Assembly (NCBI GenBank): GCA_902799875.1
Contig: CADCCH010000035.1
Span: 1 to 24,195, forward strand
Length of the DNA: 24,195 bases
Reading direction: 5' to 3'
From: an uncultured Bacteroidales bacterium
GTDB lineage: Bacteria > Bacteroidota > Bacteroidia > Bacteroidales > Paludibacteraceae
Position numbers and translations under genes: made by a program
Notes under the pieces: generated by a model
Told to the model about the DNA's origin: nothing
Seen by the model: the letters and a program-made list of their open reading frames with translations, nothing else
The model's database searches: none
In this document: positions 1 through 6,460 of the stretch, one piece after another
Position numbering within the stretch: position 1 is the first letter of the stretch
Layout of the letters: the number at the start of each line of letters is the position of its first letter

Positions 1-2
1 AA

Positions 3-299
3 CTGGAGCATCAGCTTCGGTTCAAAGCCGCGTGTGCCGAGACCAAGCGTATTCTCATGGCTGCCAAATACCTCAAAGCGCAAGCCACCCAATCGACCAA
101 CCCTGCGCTTCCGTCGGACTACATGCCCACACCCGAAGACCTTGCTACGCTCCAATACTGGCAGGATCGCTTCAAAGCCCAACTCCAAAAGCCCGAACCC
201 GAAGCACCCACCGATCCCGACACAGGCCGACATAAGACCTATTTCCGCTTCGATGCCTTCATCCGCACCTGCCTCCTTCGTGAAATGGAAGCGAAATAA
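3..299 (+). CDS. Unknown protein, 5' end outside window
   Basis: The reading frame is open from the first bases of the window to a TAA at 297-299, giving 98 residues of a protein whose start lies upstream. An internal ATG at 57 would give 80 residues, but the frame continues open before it, so a longer protein is likely. The visible part is hydrophilic, has a Pro/Glu-rich stretch near the middle (KPEPEAPTDPD) and ends in a basic segment. There is no signal peptide, membrane segment or motif that I recognise. A weak terminator-like hairpin follows. Function unknown. Confidence 0.55.
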   Translation: MEHQLRFKAACAETKRILMAAKYLKAQATQSTNPALPSDYMPTPEDLATLQYWQDRFKAQLQKPEPEAPTDPDTGRHKTYFRFDAFIRTCLLREMEAK

Positions 300-320
300 C
301 GCTTTAACGTCGCATTGCGA

Positions 321-361
321 GCATTTTAAGATAAAAAAACGCGTTTCCAAAATGCTTTTTT
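321..361 (+). terminator. Possible weak rho-independent terminator
   Basis: GCATTTT (321-327) can pair with AAAATGC (349-355) across a 21-nt loop, and a run of T follows. It lies about 20 nt after the stop of the preceding gene, which suits a terminator. The stem is A/T rich and the loop is long, so confidence is low. Confidence 0.3.
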
Positions 362-371
362 GTCCATTTCC

Positions 372-402
372 TTGCAAATGTCAAAAAAAAGCAGTAACTT
401 TG
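372..402 (+). promoter_or_regulatory. Bacteroidota-type promoter of the toxin-antitoxin remnant
   Basis: The -33 box TTG is at 372-374 and the -7 box TAACTTTG at 395-402, with a 20-nt spacer that holds ATGTC and an A-tract. This matches the known Bacteroides consensus TTG-N19-21-TAnnTTTG. It drives the 46-aa ORF that starts at 440. Confidence 0.8.
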
Positions 403-420
403 CAGCCGAAAGTTGCAAAG
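398..420. promoter_or_regulatory. Inverted repeat overlapping promoter, candidate autoregulatory operator
   Basis: CTTTGCA (398-404) and TGCAAAG (414-420) are perfect 7-bp inverted arms with a 9-nt spacer. The left arm overlaps the -7 box. The same arms, the same spacer length and almost the same spacer are found at the HipA-like gene promoter (20979-21001). Binding by an antitoxin or other repressor is inference. Confidence 0.45.
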
Positions 421-439
421 ATAAATAACACCAATAACT

Positions 440-580
440 ATGACTAAAAAAAGAAGACAAGAGAATCTTGAATATCTGCTCTCGATTGAACAGGAGATGA
501 CAAGCCAAGGCAAGCGGCTGTCGCCGGCTTTCTATGCAGCCAAAAGATATGCAGAGACAGCGTTGCATCAGGCTTTATGA
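440..580 (+). CDS. Small protein, putative antitoxin of a VapC-type pair
   Basis: A 46-residue ORF beginning MTKKRRQENLEYLLSIEQEM and ending ALHQAL. It is about 38 nt downstream of a well-formed Bacteroidota promoter. Its TGA overlaps the ATG of the next ORF (ATGA), which starts like a PIN-domain toxin. Position, size, charge and overlap are those of an antitoxin or of the small partner that precedes PIN toxins in Bacteroidales. There is no signal peptide and the protein is predicted helical. I cannot assign a named antitoxin family. The partner toxin is truncated, so this protein may be an orphan. Confidence 0.55.
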   Translation: MTKKRRQENLEYLLSIEQEMTSQGKRLSPAFYAAKRYAETALHQAL

Positions 581-675
581 GATATCTCATCGATACAAAT
601 ATCTTCTTTGGAACTGATAGAGAACTGATACAACAAATAACGAAAAAACAACCGCCTATGAAACATCACAACTAA
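577..675 (+). pseudogene. Truncated PIN-domain (VapC-like) toxin
   Basis: The frame begins MRYLIDTNIFFGTDRELIQQ, the typical start of a VapC PIN-domain RNase, whose first catalytic Asp is in the (L/I)DTNI motif. It stops after 32 residues, whereas PIN toxins are about 120-140 residues and need three more acidic residues further on. Those residues are missing, so it should be inactive. The start overlaps the stop of the 46-aa ORF by ATGA, as in intact TA operons. The sequence after about residue 20 no longer looks like a PIN domain, which points to a deletion. A long palindromic element starts 38 nt downstream. Confidence 0.65.
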
Positions 676-713
676 AAGGCAACATACATAAATAATAGCG
701 TAATAAGCCCAAC

Positions 714-851
714 TTGATTTTCTGAAAACTGGACACTTTTAGAAAAATCAATTGCTTATTCAAGTACGGTTTATGCACGCTCACGTATCAGCGTGAGTTT
801 TCCGTGCATTTATTTGAATAAGTAAGGTAGTCCAGAACCTCAGAAAATCAA
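714..851. repeat. Nested imperfect palindrome, ~138 nt
   Basis: Five inverted arm pairs are collinear and nested: 714-725/840-851 (12 bp), 729-734/830-835 (6 bp), 755-763/814-822 (9 bp), 773-779/803-809 (7 bp) and 780-785/792-797 (6 bp). They form a single long interrupted hairpin with loop TATCAG. A second element of the same architecture is at 19366-19497, and both carry the 9-mer CACGCTCAC near the tip. It could be a structured RNA, a MITE-like element or a recombination site. No ORF is inside, and a T-run follows at about 875. Confidence 0.7.
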
Positions 852-960
852 ATGAAGCGAACGAAAGCGCACGCTTTTTTATGTCTATGTCCATATGTCT
901 AAAAATTTCTAGGGTTTATATATAATAACCTAATAATTCACAATTTAAAACAACAAAACA

Positions 961-1407
961 ATGAAGAAAATTAAACTATTTTCCATTCTCGTCCTGCTGC
1001 TGATGGCAGCGACGGGCGCAATGGCGCAGACGGAAACGCTGCTGACCACAATTACGGCAACTGCAAAAGAGCAGGCAAACTACAGTACGGCGAACGTGGC
1101 AACCGTTTCATTCAGTTATACTGCTGGAGGGGCCTCAGCATACTTAGCTAACTGGGGCTGGTGGGGATACGGTTGGTCGGCAACCGTCAATGCTGCCGAA
1201 GGATATACCATCACCAAATGCATATTCTATGACGATGCCAATCGTACTGCTACTGATAGCGAAGCTCCATTTGTTGTAGAAACCACAGAAGAGGATAAGA
1301 CACCGAGAATAAATGGCACACCCATTGATGGTGGCATTTATCAAAGTAAGGGTATAAAAAAGATTGAGGTGTATGGCTATGGACCCAACCGTAGCAACTG
1401 TAGCTAA
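961..1407 (+). CDS. Secreted protein, N-terminal part of a frame-broken gene
   Basis: This 148-residue frame starts with a clear signal peptide (MKKIKLFSILVLLLMAATGA, cleavage after AMA). The mature domain is Trp/Tyr/Gly-rich and ends in IKKIEVYGYG, a style common at the N-terminus of secreted Bacteroidales proteins. At about 1375-1385 the frame leaves coding sense and ends in PNRSNCS. The following frame (+1 relative) continues with the second half of a Big_2 Ig-like domain. The two frames are almost certainly one gene broken by an indel, because only this half has a signal peptide and only the other half has the usual C-terminus. No TAnnTTTG promoter is visible upstream. The leader is A-rich. 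Confidence 0.7.
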   Translation: MKKIKLFSILVLLLMAATGAMAQTETLLTTITATAKEQANYSTANVATVSFSYTAGGASAYLANWGWWGYGWSATVNAAEGYTITKCIFYDDANRTATDSEAPFVVETTEEDKTPRINGTPIDGGIYQSKGIKKIEVYGYGPNRSNCS

Positions 1408-1846
1408 CGGCGTAGTGACCGCCGTAGCAGCCGGCACCGCTACCATCACCGCCACCGCCACCAACGGCACACCAGATGACACCACCGATGACTTTAGTGC
1501 CACCTGCACTATTACGGTTACTGACCCTGACCAAGAGGCTGCAGATGCAGTACTGGCTCTGTTCGATGCCCTGCCTGTGGCTGATGCTGTTACGCTGAAT
1601 GACAAAGAGGCTATCGAAGTTGCACGCGCTGCATACGACGCTCTGACCGATGACCAGAAAGCACTGGTTACTCCAGAAGACTTAGCCAAACTGACCGCCG
1701 CAGAGCAAGCACTCGCTGCGTTAGAAGCCACAGGCGTTGAGAACATACAAGGCAATGTGAAGAATGTCAAGACTATGGTGAACGGTCAAATCTACATTCT
1801 CCGTGGGGAGAAGGTATATACGCTTCAAGGTCAAGAGGTAAAATAA
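1373..1846 (+). pseudogene. C-terminal part of secreted Big_2/surface protein
   Basis: The frame opens with DPTVATVANGVVTAVAAG, which is the second half of a bacterial Ig-like domain of the Big_2 family. The first half (about 45 residues) is absent. It continues with a helical repeat-like module around AARAAYDALTDDQKALV that resembles modules of large surface proteins. It ends in GVENI...VNGQIYILRGEKVYTLQGQEVK, a C-terminal pattern of exported Bacteroidales proteins. ATGs at 1373 and 1379 are in frame but have no signal peptide, so independent translation would give a cytosolic fragment. A strong terminator follows at 1893. It is best read as the distal half of the gene that starts at 961. 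Confidence 0.65.
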
Positions 1847-1892
1847 CCCCTTTCGCTCTCTCAATCCTCCGATAACCTGCTCTCTCCGAACT

Positions 1893-1940
1893 CCAGCCTT
1901 CTCCATTATGGAGCAGGCTGGCTTTTTCTTTTTCTTTTTC
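1893..1940 (+). terminator. Rho-independent terminator
   Basis: CCAGCC (1893-1898) pairs with GGCTGG (1916-1921), and CTCC/GGAG pair inside. A long T-rich run (CTTTTT repeated) follows. It terminates the secreted-protein gene. Confidence 0.85.
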
Positions 1941-1970
1941 TTACGCGGGATATTATCCTGCAATATATTC

Positions 1971-2048
1971 TTGGCAGTTGCGCCGTCTGCCAGACGGCAT
2001 CTCTTATTATGGTTTCTTCTTGGTAGTTGCAGGCGTTTGCTAAACGCC
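1971..2048. repeat. Two tandem REP-like hairpins with compensatory stem changes
   Basis: Two units start at 1971 and 2020 (period about 49 nt), each with TTGGYAGTTGC followed by a hairpin. Unit 1 has GCCGTCT-GCC-AGACGGC (1982-1998, arms can extend to 8 bp) and unit 2 has GGCGTTT-GCT-AAACGCC (2032-2048). The stems differ at two positions and both differences are matched on the other arm. The 379-nt gap between 1847 and 2225 otherwise holds only the terminator and the unremarkable leader of the next gene. Confidence 0.65.
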
Positions 2049-2225
2049 GCTCTATATCTTTCCCTCTTAGGCATGGAAAAGCCAAGTGACTTTTGGCTTT
2101 GAACGGTAGGATCCGTTGGGAGAACGCTCCGGGGAAAAGTTGTTTTTGAAGACCCGGTGCATCATATGAGTTACGATGCGTCGAAGAAACTTTAATTATT
2201 AACCAAACCTAAATTTTTATTAACT

Positions 2226-2453
2226 ATGGCAAAAATTGAATGGAGCGCCGGTATCGATTCCGTATCCGGAGCACTGAGCAAGCCGGGCAACAACCCCCAG
2301 CACCGTTGTAGCAAGATGCTGCTTGGTACCCACCGCGTAGCACCGACCGAGAGCCAGGATTGCAACCGCATTTACCTGCGTAAGAAAACCTTCAACGCTT
2401 ACCTCTGGAAAGTCTGCGGTCAAGCCTACGACGCCGAGCATCCGCGCAGTTAA
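2226..2453 (+). CDS. Small protein of unknown function
   Basis: A 75-residue ORF starting MAKIEWSAGIDSVSGALSKP. It has three Cys, several His, a basic centre (RIYLRKK) and a C-terminus KVCGQAYDAEHPRS. No signal peptide or membrane segment is seen. The opening and the C-terminus vaguely recall a longer Bacteroidales family of unknown function, so an internal deletion between RKK and TFNAYLW is possible, but I cannot confirm this. The gene ends inside the shared TTAA of the convergent NUDIX gene: the two stop codons overlap at 2450-2453. There is no recognisable TAnnTTTG promoter in the 120 nt before it. Confidence 0.55.
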   Translation: MAKIEWSAGIDSVSGALSKPGNNPQHRCSKMLLGTHRVAPTESQDCNRIYLRKKTFNAYLWKVCGQAYDAEHPRS

Positions 2454-3010
2454 CGGTTCTCTGCGAAGTAGCGCCACAACGGCGCCGCATGAAGGGCTTG
2501 GATGATCTCGCCGTCGCGAAGCATCTCCAGCACTTGTTCAGGATCGAGGATGTCCACATGGATGTCCTCGGTTTCTTCTTGATGCTGCTCGCGTACTTTC
2601 TCTACGCCGGTGGCAAGGAAAGTGTAGGAGAGATTGTTATGATTGGTAGGATTGGGTGAAAGGGTCATGAAGAGCCGCCACTCGCCACCCTCATATCCGG
2701 TTTCTTCGGATAGTTCACGTTGGGCAGCCTGGAGCGGTGTCTCACCCGGGTCGATGACGCCGGCTACGAGCTCATAATGGGTCTCACCGAGGGCATGGCG
2801 GTACTGATCTTCCATGACCATCTTACCGTCTTTGGTGATGGCGATGACGTTGACCCAATCGGGAAACTCCATGACGTACCAGGTGGGAATCTGCTTACCC
2901 GAAGGCATCTCGACGCACTCCTGCCGCACGGACAGCCAGGGGCCGAGACGTAAGATATTTTCCGATTTGACCACCTTCCACGGGCGGTTGACTAACTTGG
3001 GATAGGCCAT
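2450..3010 (-). CDS. NUDIX hydrolase, ADP-ribose pyrophosphatase-like
   Basis: A 186-residue cytosolic protein with a complete Nudix box at about residues 84-106: GVIDPGETPLQAAQRELSEE followed by TGY, matching GX5EX7REUXEEXGU. The acidic residues that bind the metal are all present. The N-terminal region (WKVVKSENILRLGPWLSVRQ) and size fit the ADP-ribose/nucleoside-diphosphate-sugar pyrophosphatase group, though substrate cannot be fixed from sequence. It begins 3 nt after the stop of the hemerythrin-type regulator gene on the same strand, so the two are probably co-transcribed. ADP-ribose or NAD metabolite clean-up would be the default role. Confidence 0.85.
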   Translation of the reverse strand: MAYPKLVNRPWKVVKSENILRLGPWLSVRQECVEMPSGKQIPTWYVMEFPDWVNVIAITKDGKMVMEDQYRHALGETHYELVAGVIDPGETPLQAAQRELSEETGYEGGEWRLFMTLSPNPTNHNNLSYTFLATGVEKVREQHQEETEDIHVDILDPEQVLEMLRDGEIIQALHAAPLWRYFAENR

Positions 3011-3013
3011 AAA

Positions 3014-3901
3014 TTATTCGAGCGTATTGATGTCCACGAGCTTGTTGACGATGGCGTAGATCGTCAGACCGGCGGTGGAGTGGATATTCAGTTTGCGGGC
3101 GATGTTCTTGCGGTGCGAGATGACGGTGTGGGTGGAGATGCAGAGCACGTCGGCTATCTCTTTGTTGCTTAAGCCCCGAACGACCTGTACCAGCACGTCC
3201 CGCTCGCGATCCGAGAGTTCTTCGGTCTGGGGCAACTGGTGCCGACGATGGGCATGCGCATGTTCCTTGGAGAGGGCCGGACGCAAGATATCATCCTCGA
3301 TGGCACAATGGTCCGCAAAATCCTGCTCGGTGTGCCAGAGGTCGGACATGACGCTTATCAAAAGATAAGTGATGGGTGATTGGTGATCGGTTATTGGTGA
3401 TTGTTCTTCCCGCCTCGGATAATACTTGATGATGAGGTTCTTGATCTCCGTCAGTTTGCCGGTGATCCGCTCGTCATCGTGCTCGTGCTCCTCAAAGAGT
3501 CCTTCGTTCTCATGGGCGATATGGGTACGTATCTCCTCCACGAACTCATCGTAACAACGCAGGATAAGTCCCGGAATCTTGGTGGTCGGGTCGGCAGGGA
3601 TGATGGCTTCGATCAGAGCTCTGCGCAGACGCGGCAGACGGAAATCGAGGAAATAGGTGTGGGCGTTCTGCAGGTACCGCTGCAGGGTAGGGAGGTCAAT
3701 ATCCTCGGGGATAGCCCGTTGATGAAAGACCTTGTAGTTGACGATCGCGAGGAAAGTAGGCGTGTGTACGTTGTGTGCCTCGCAGACCTGTTCGATGGTC
3801 TGGTCACCTACACCCATCTCCAGTCCAAAACGACTGATGATCTGGATGGCGTCTTCTTCGTGCGCCATGAGGTCGCAAATCTTATCCGTAGCCTTGTACA
3901 T
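3014..3901 (-). CDS. ScdA_N-hemerythrin-LuxR transcriptional regulator
   Basis: 295 residues if started at the ATG at 3901, which lies about 23 nt after a full Bacteroidota promoter whose -7 box is at 3925-3932. The in-frame ATG at 3949 is upstream of that box and is unlikely. The N-terminus resembles the ScdA_N/DUF542 domain (KICDLMAHEEDAIQIISRFG) but lacks its usual Cys. The middle looks like a hemerythrin HHE bundle with spaced His/Glu ligand candidates (HIAHENEGLFEEHEH, HTEQDFADHCAIEDD), which would hold a di-iron centre. The C-terminus is a LuxR/GerE HTH (LSDRERDVLVQVVRGLSNKE...STHTVISHRKNIARKL). It is probably an oxygen-, NO- or iron-responsive regulator. A heptamer repeat encodes SPITDHQSPIT before the last helix of the bundle. 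Confidence 0.75.
   Translation of the reverse strand: MYKATDKICDLMAHEEDAIQIISRFGLEMGVGDQTIEQVCEAHNVHTPTFLAIVNYKVFHQRAIPEDIDLPTLQRYLQNAHTYFLDFRLPRLRRALIEAIIPADPTTKIPGLILRCYDEFVEEIRTHIAHENEGLFEEHEHDDERITGKLTEIKNLIIKYYPRREEQSPITDHQSPITYLLISVMSDLWHTEQDFADHCAIEDDILRPALSKEHAHAHRRHQLPQTEELSDRERDVLVQVVRGLSNKEIADVLCISTHTVISHRKNIARKLNIHSTAGLTIYAIVNKLVDINTLE
3369..3403. repeat. Heptanucleotide tandem repeat inside the regulator gene
   Basis: Five degenerate copies of GTGATTG on the + strand (GTGATGG, GTGATTG, GTGATCG, GTTATTG, GTGATTG), exactly 35 nt. Read on the coding strand they give QSPITDHQSPIT, a 7-residue peptide period inside the hemerythrin-like region. The same repeat is at 12003-12037 and 16653-16687. 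Confidence 0.85.
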
Positions 3902-3924
3902 AATCGTTGCATCAAAATCGGCTG

Positions 3925-3955
3925 CAAAGGTACTATTTTTTTTTGACATAAGCAA
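3925..3955 (-). promoter_or_regulatory. Promoter of the hemerythrin-LuxR regulator
   Basis: On the minus strand TTG (3955-3953), a 20-nt spacer with ATGTCA and an A-tract, then TACCTTTG (3932-3925). It decides the start of the regulator at 3901, since a start at 3949 would precede the transcript. Confidence 0.8.
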
Positions 3956-3975
3956 ATGAAGAATGAATATTTTTG

Positions 3976-4980
3976 TTAATTGGCGTACGAATGAAGTCCT
4001 CCGAGGAGGTAAGAGACACCGAAATAGGTGAAGAGGACGAAGAGGAAGTTTATCACGCAGAGGACGTGATAAACCACAGGCCTCCGCCACGGGAAGTGGA
4101 GCAAGGCGGCATAGACGAGCATGGTGATCAGTGCCCAGGTCTCTTTGGGGTCCCAGCCCCAGTACCGTCCCCACGACATGTTCGCCCACACGGCACCGAG
4201 GAAGATTCCTGCCGTGAGGCAGAAGAGTGCAGGGTAGAGGAGTATCTGCGACAGCTGCATCAACGCTTCGCGTTTGGCGGGGATACACAGACCCAGGATA
4301 CCGTTAATCATCATGACGGTAAAGAGGGTGTAGGCCAGCATAATAACCGAGACGTGGATGCCCAAGAGCGGCGTTTGGAGAACGGGCTGCAAGGGTGGTT
4401 TGGGTGTGACCACTTTGGTCATAATAATTGCCAAGATGACAATTAAGACCGCTAACGCTATAAGACCGCTGCGCTGTAGGACCGCTTCGTTGTAGGACCG
4501 CTTCGCTGTAAGACTTTTCAGAAGCGCACGGAAATAGGTGCGGGGTTGGAAGAAGAAAGCAATCATCGCGATGAGCAGCAGGGCGTAGCCGGTGTACGTG
4601 ATACCGATGCCCCAGGGATCATGGTTGTAAGCGAGTACAACCCCTTGCATGTCGCTGTCGTAGTCCGATTGACAGAAACGGAAGTCGTGGTACTTGAGCG
4701 GCTTGTTCATCTGCACGATGCCTTCGTCCACGTGCAGCGGCTGGATGCTACGATCGAGTAAGCGCAGTTCGGATATGAAGTCTACCGGATTTCCGTCCGC
4801 GTCATTGACGATATGGAAGTCCCAGAGGAACAAGGAGATCTGTGAATGCGGAACAACAATGGCTTTATCTGCCCGCAAGTGTATCTGACCTTGTTCCCCG
4901 AAGAAATGGGTCACACATGCCCCGAGGACAATAATCCCCAGGGCGATGTGTAACAGCAAGGTCACGGGTTTAAATCGCAT
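3976..4980 (-). CDS. ccsA: Compact ResB/CcsA-type cytochrome c biogenesis protein
   Basis: 334 residues from the ATG at 4980, the first Met before hydrophobic sequence. It overlaps the end of the di-heme oxidoreductase gene by 11 nt. The first part has two membrane helices around a small periplasmic domain with a ResB-like start (MRFKPVTLLLHIALG). The second part is CcsA: a His-bearing helix (GIHVSVIMLAYTLF), the tryptophan-rich heme-handling motif WGRYWGWDPKETWALI and the C-terminal YFGVSYLLGGLHSYA. It would move heme out and attach it to CXXCH motifs, and the only such target in the window is its upstream neighbour. It is much shorter than separate ResB plus CcsA, so it appears minimal or partly reduced. 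The loop after TM2 is made of a 16-nt tandem repeat. Confidence 0.8.
   Translation of the reverse strand: MRFKPVTLLLHIALGIIVLGACVTHFFGEQGQIHLRADKAIVVPHSQISLFLWDFHIVNDADGNPVDFISELRLLDRSIQPLHVDEGIVQMNKPLKYHDFRFCQSDYDSDMQGVVLAYNHDPWGIGITYTGYALLLIAMIAFFFQPRTYFRALLKSLTAKRSYNEAVLQRSGLIALAVLIVILAIIMTKVVTPKPPLQPVLQTPLLGIHVSVIMLAYTLFTVMMINGILGLCIPAKREALMQLSQILLYPALFCLTAGIFLGAVWANMSWGRYWGWDPKETWALITMLVYAALLHFPWRRPVVYHVLCVINFLFVLFTYFGVSYLLGGLHSYAN
4447..4511. repeat. 16-nt tandem repeat inside ccsA
   Basis: Four units on the + strand: GACCGCTAACGCTATAA, GACCGCTGCGCTGTAG, GACCGCTTCGTTGTAG, GACCGCTTCGCTGTAA (17, 16, 16, 16 nt), followed by a fifth GAC. On the coding strand they encode the cytosolic loop TAKRSYNEAVLQRSGLIAL between two membrane helices. 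Confidence 0.85.
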
Positions 4981-6403
4981 TGATGAAAGCCACGACAGCA
5001 TCCCGATCCTCCTTATTCAGTTTATAGAACTGCTGTGTGGGCCAGTAAGCATCCGATTGGTTGCTATAGCCATGCCACATGATGGCTTCGATGACGTTGC
5101 GTGCACGGGTGTCGTGCATACGTGCCTCGTAGGTGTCACCGGTAGCTTTCTTATGCAGACCGCGTCCCCAGAGTGGGGTCGTACGGCACCAACCGGTACG
5201 GATATCGTTGACCATGCACAGTTTATGTTGCACCATGTCGGTGTACGGCCATATCTTCTGGTTGGGGTAACGCGGCATGGAAGCGGTGACCGGGAAGTTA
5301 TTCGGGTCACGCACCTCGTCCGGACCGGTGGTCCATGTCGGACGGTGACAGTAGTCGCAACCGATCTGGGTGAACAGTTCCTTGCCTCGTAATACGGCAC
5401 TGTCGGTGACGTTTCGTGCGGCAGGAACCGCCAGACCGCGGTGCCAAACCATGACTTGGGTGAACTCCTCGTCGGTCATCTCTGCCGGCAGTGTCTTGCT
5501 GGTCAGATAGTCGTAGATCTCCTGCTCGGTACCGAACTCAGCCTGTACCTCCGGATCCTTGGATGCGTACTCGGCGTAGATCGTGCCGGCAAGGTCCAGA
5601 TAGTGGTACTGACGGTCGCTACGGGTGACGTTGGTGATGTTCCAAATAGCATTCGCACCGGCTGCATCCATAATTGGACCGCGTGTGAGGGCGTAGGTGA
5701 AACGCTTCGGACCCCACTTGGAGTCGTTCTTGTAGTAACCCGAGGTCTGGAAACTACCATTCCAGAATGCCGGGTTCAGACCGTTCTTGAGTTTACCGTC
5801 TGCCGCCTCTTTGGCGTACTGAGCGATGATATCGGCATCGGTGATGGCATCGAGCAGACCGGAACCATAGACACCGATGGTGTTCTCGAGCTTAACCTCA
5901 TAGCCTTGGCTCTCGAGCAGACCGTCCGGGTCGCGGTAACCTTGGTTATAGACATAGACGGCAGTGTTCGGCATTTTTACTTCCGGATAGCGCAACTCGT
6001 AGGTCTCGCCGTCGGCGAACTTGTTACCATGCTCGTCGGTTGCAGTCTTCCAGGTCACGGTGATCTGATCCGGATCGAGTGGTGCTTTGAAAGGTGCTGC
6101 ACCGAAGAGTTGCGGCATACCGGCTAACCAGGGTACATAAGCCTGAGTGGTCGGGTTGAAGACGACGAGCAGCGTTCCGTTACCTACATTAGCGGCATCG
6201 TACGTGCCTTCGGGTACCGATGTACCGTGCGAGTAGTTGGGATGACAGTGCTGGCAGGACGAACGGACATAGACCGGTCCCAGACCGTGCTGACGACCTT
6301 CGGTGTTGGTGACGAAGGGTTTCTCGGCAATCTGATCGCCTTGTGCGAACATCGTTCCCAGACCTGCGTTCTCCGTAGCCGGTGTGGGCTGACGGAAAGT
6401 CAT
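4970..6403 (-). CDS. Di-heme oxidoreductase (DHOR family), signal peptide lost
   Basis: A c-type di-heme protein with two heme motifs, CQHCH near residue 50 and CDYCH near residue 350. It has long stretches typical of the Bacteroidota DHOR/thiol-oxidoreductase family (DUF1111-like), such as IYPYTD/IWPYTD and WCRTTPLWGRG near the C-terminus. Such proteins act in the periplasm, where heme is attached, but the first ATG (6403) lies inside the mature domain. The homologous-looking sequence continues in frame upstream (SSYPELGTTENLSS) back to the stop codon of the imelysin gene without any usual start. A separate ATG at 6459 opens MKKNFLVILS, a signal-peptide-like start, but hits TAG after 10 codons in another frame. 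The gene's 5' end seems deleted or frameshifted. It is the third gene of the porin/imelysin operon. Confidence 0.8.
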   Translation of the reverse strand: MTFRQPTPATENAGLGTMFAQGDQIAEKPFVTNTEGRQHGLGPVYVRSSCQHCHPNYSHGTSVPEGTYDAANVGNGTLLVVFNPTTQAYVPWLAGMPQLFGAAPFKAPLDPDQITVTWKTATDEHGNKFADGETYELRYPEVKMPNTAVYVYNQGYRDPDGLLESQGYEVKLENTIGVYGSGLLDAITDADIIAQYAKEAADGKLKNGLNPAFWNGSFQTSGYYKNDSKWGPKRFTYALTRGPIMDAAGANAIWNITNVTRSDRQYHYLDLAGTIYAEYASKDPEVQAEFGTEQEIYDYLTSKTLPAEMTDEEFTQVMVWHRGLAVPAARNVTDSAVLRGKELFTQIGCDYCHRPTWTTGPDEVRDPNNFPVTASMPRYPNQKIWPYTDMVQHKLCMVNDIRTGWCRTTPLWGRGLHKKATGDTYEARMHDTRARNVIEAIMWHGYSNQSDAYWPTQQFYKLNKEDRDAVVAFINAI

Positions 6404-6460
6404 GGACGAGAGGTTCTCGGTCGTACCTAACTCAGGATAACTAGAAAATTCTTTTTCATA

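Noticed and set aside
577..675. Functional short PIN protein
   Set aside because: Only the first catalytic Asp is present. The other acidic residues of the PIN site are missing.
707..713. GCCCAAC just before the first nested palindrome looks like the RYYYAAC box of an integron attC site
   Set aside because: The matching GTTRRRY box is missing at the other end (the sequence there is ATGAAGC), and no cassette array or integrase is in the window.
1364..1407. Programmed ribosomal frameshift joining the two halves of the secreted protein
   Set aside because: No slippery heptamer is at the junction, and half of the Ig-like domain is missing, so a deletion explains it better.
2103..2225. Possible riboswitch or leader RNA before the 75-aa gene
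   Set aside because: Only a 5-bp hairpin (GCATC/GATGC) is seen, with no known motif.
3950..4288. N-terminal extension of the regulator frame up to 4288
   Set aside because: It lies upstream of a well-formed promoter, overlaps ccsA on the same strand in another frame, and its sequence is not protein-like. The start is placed at 3901.
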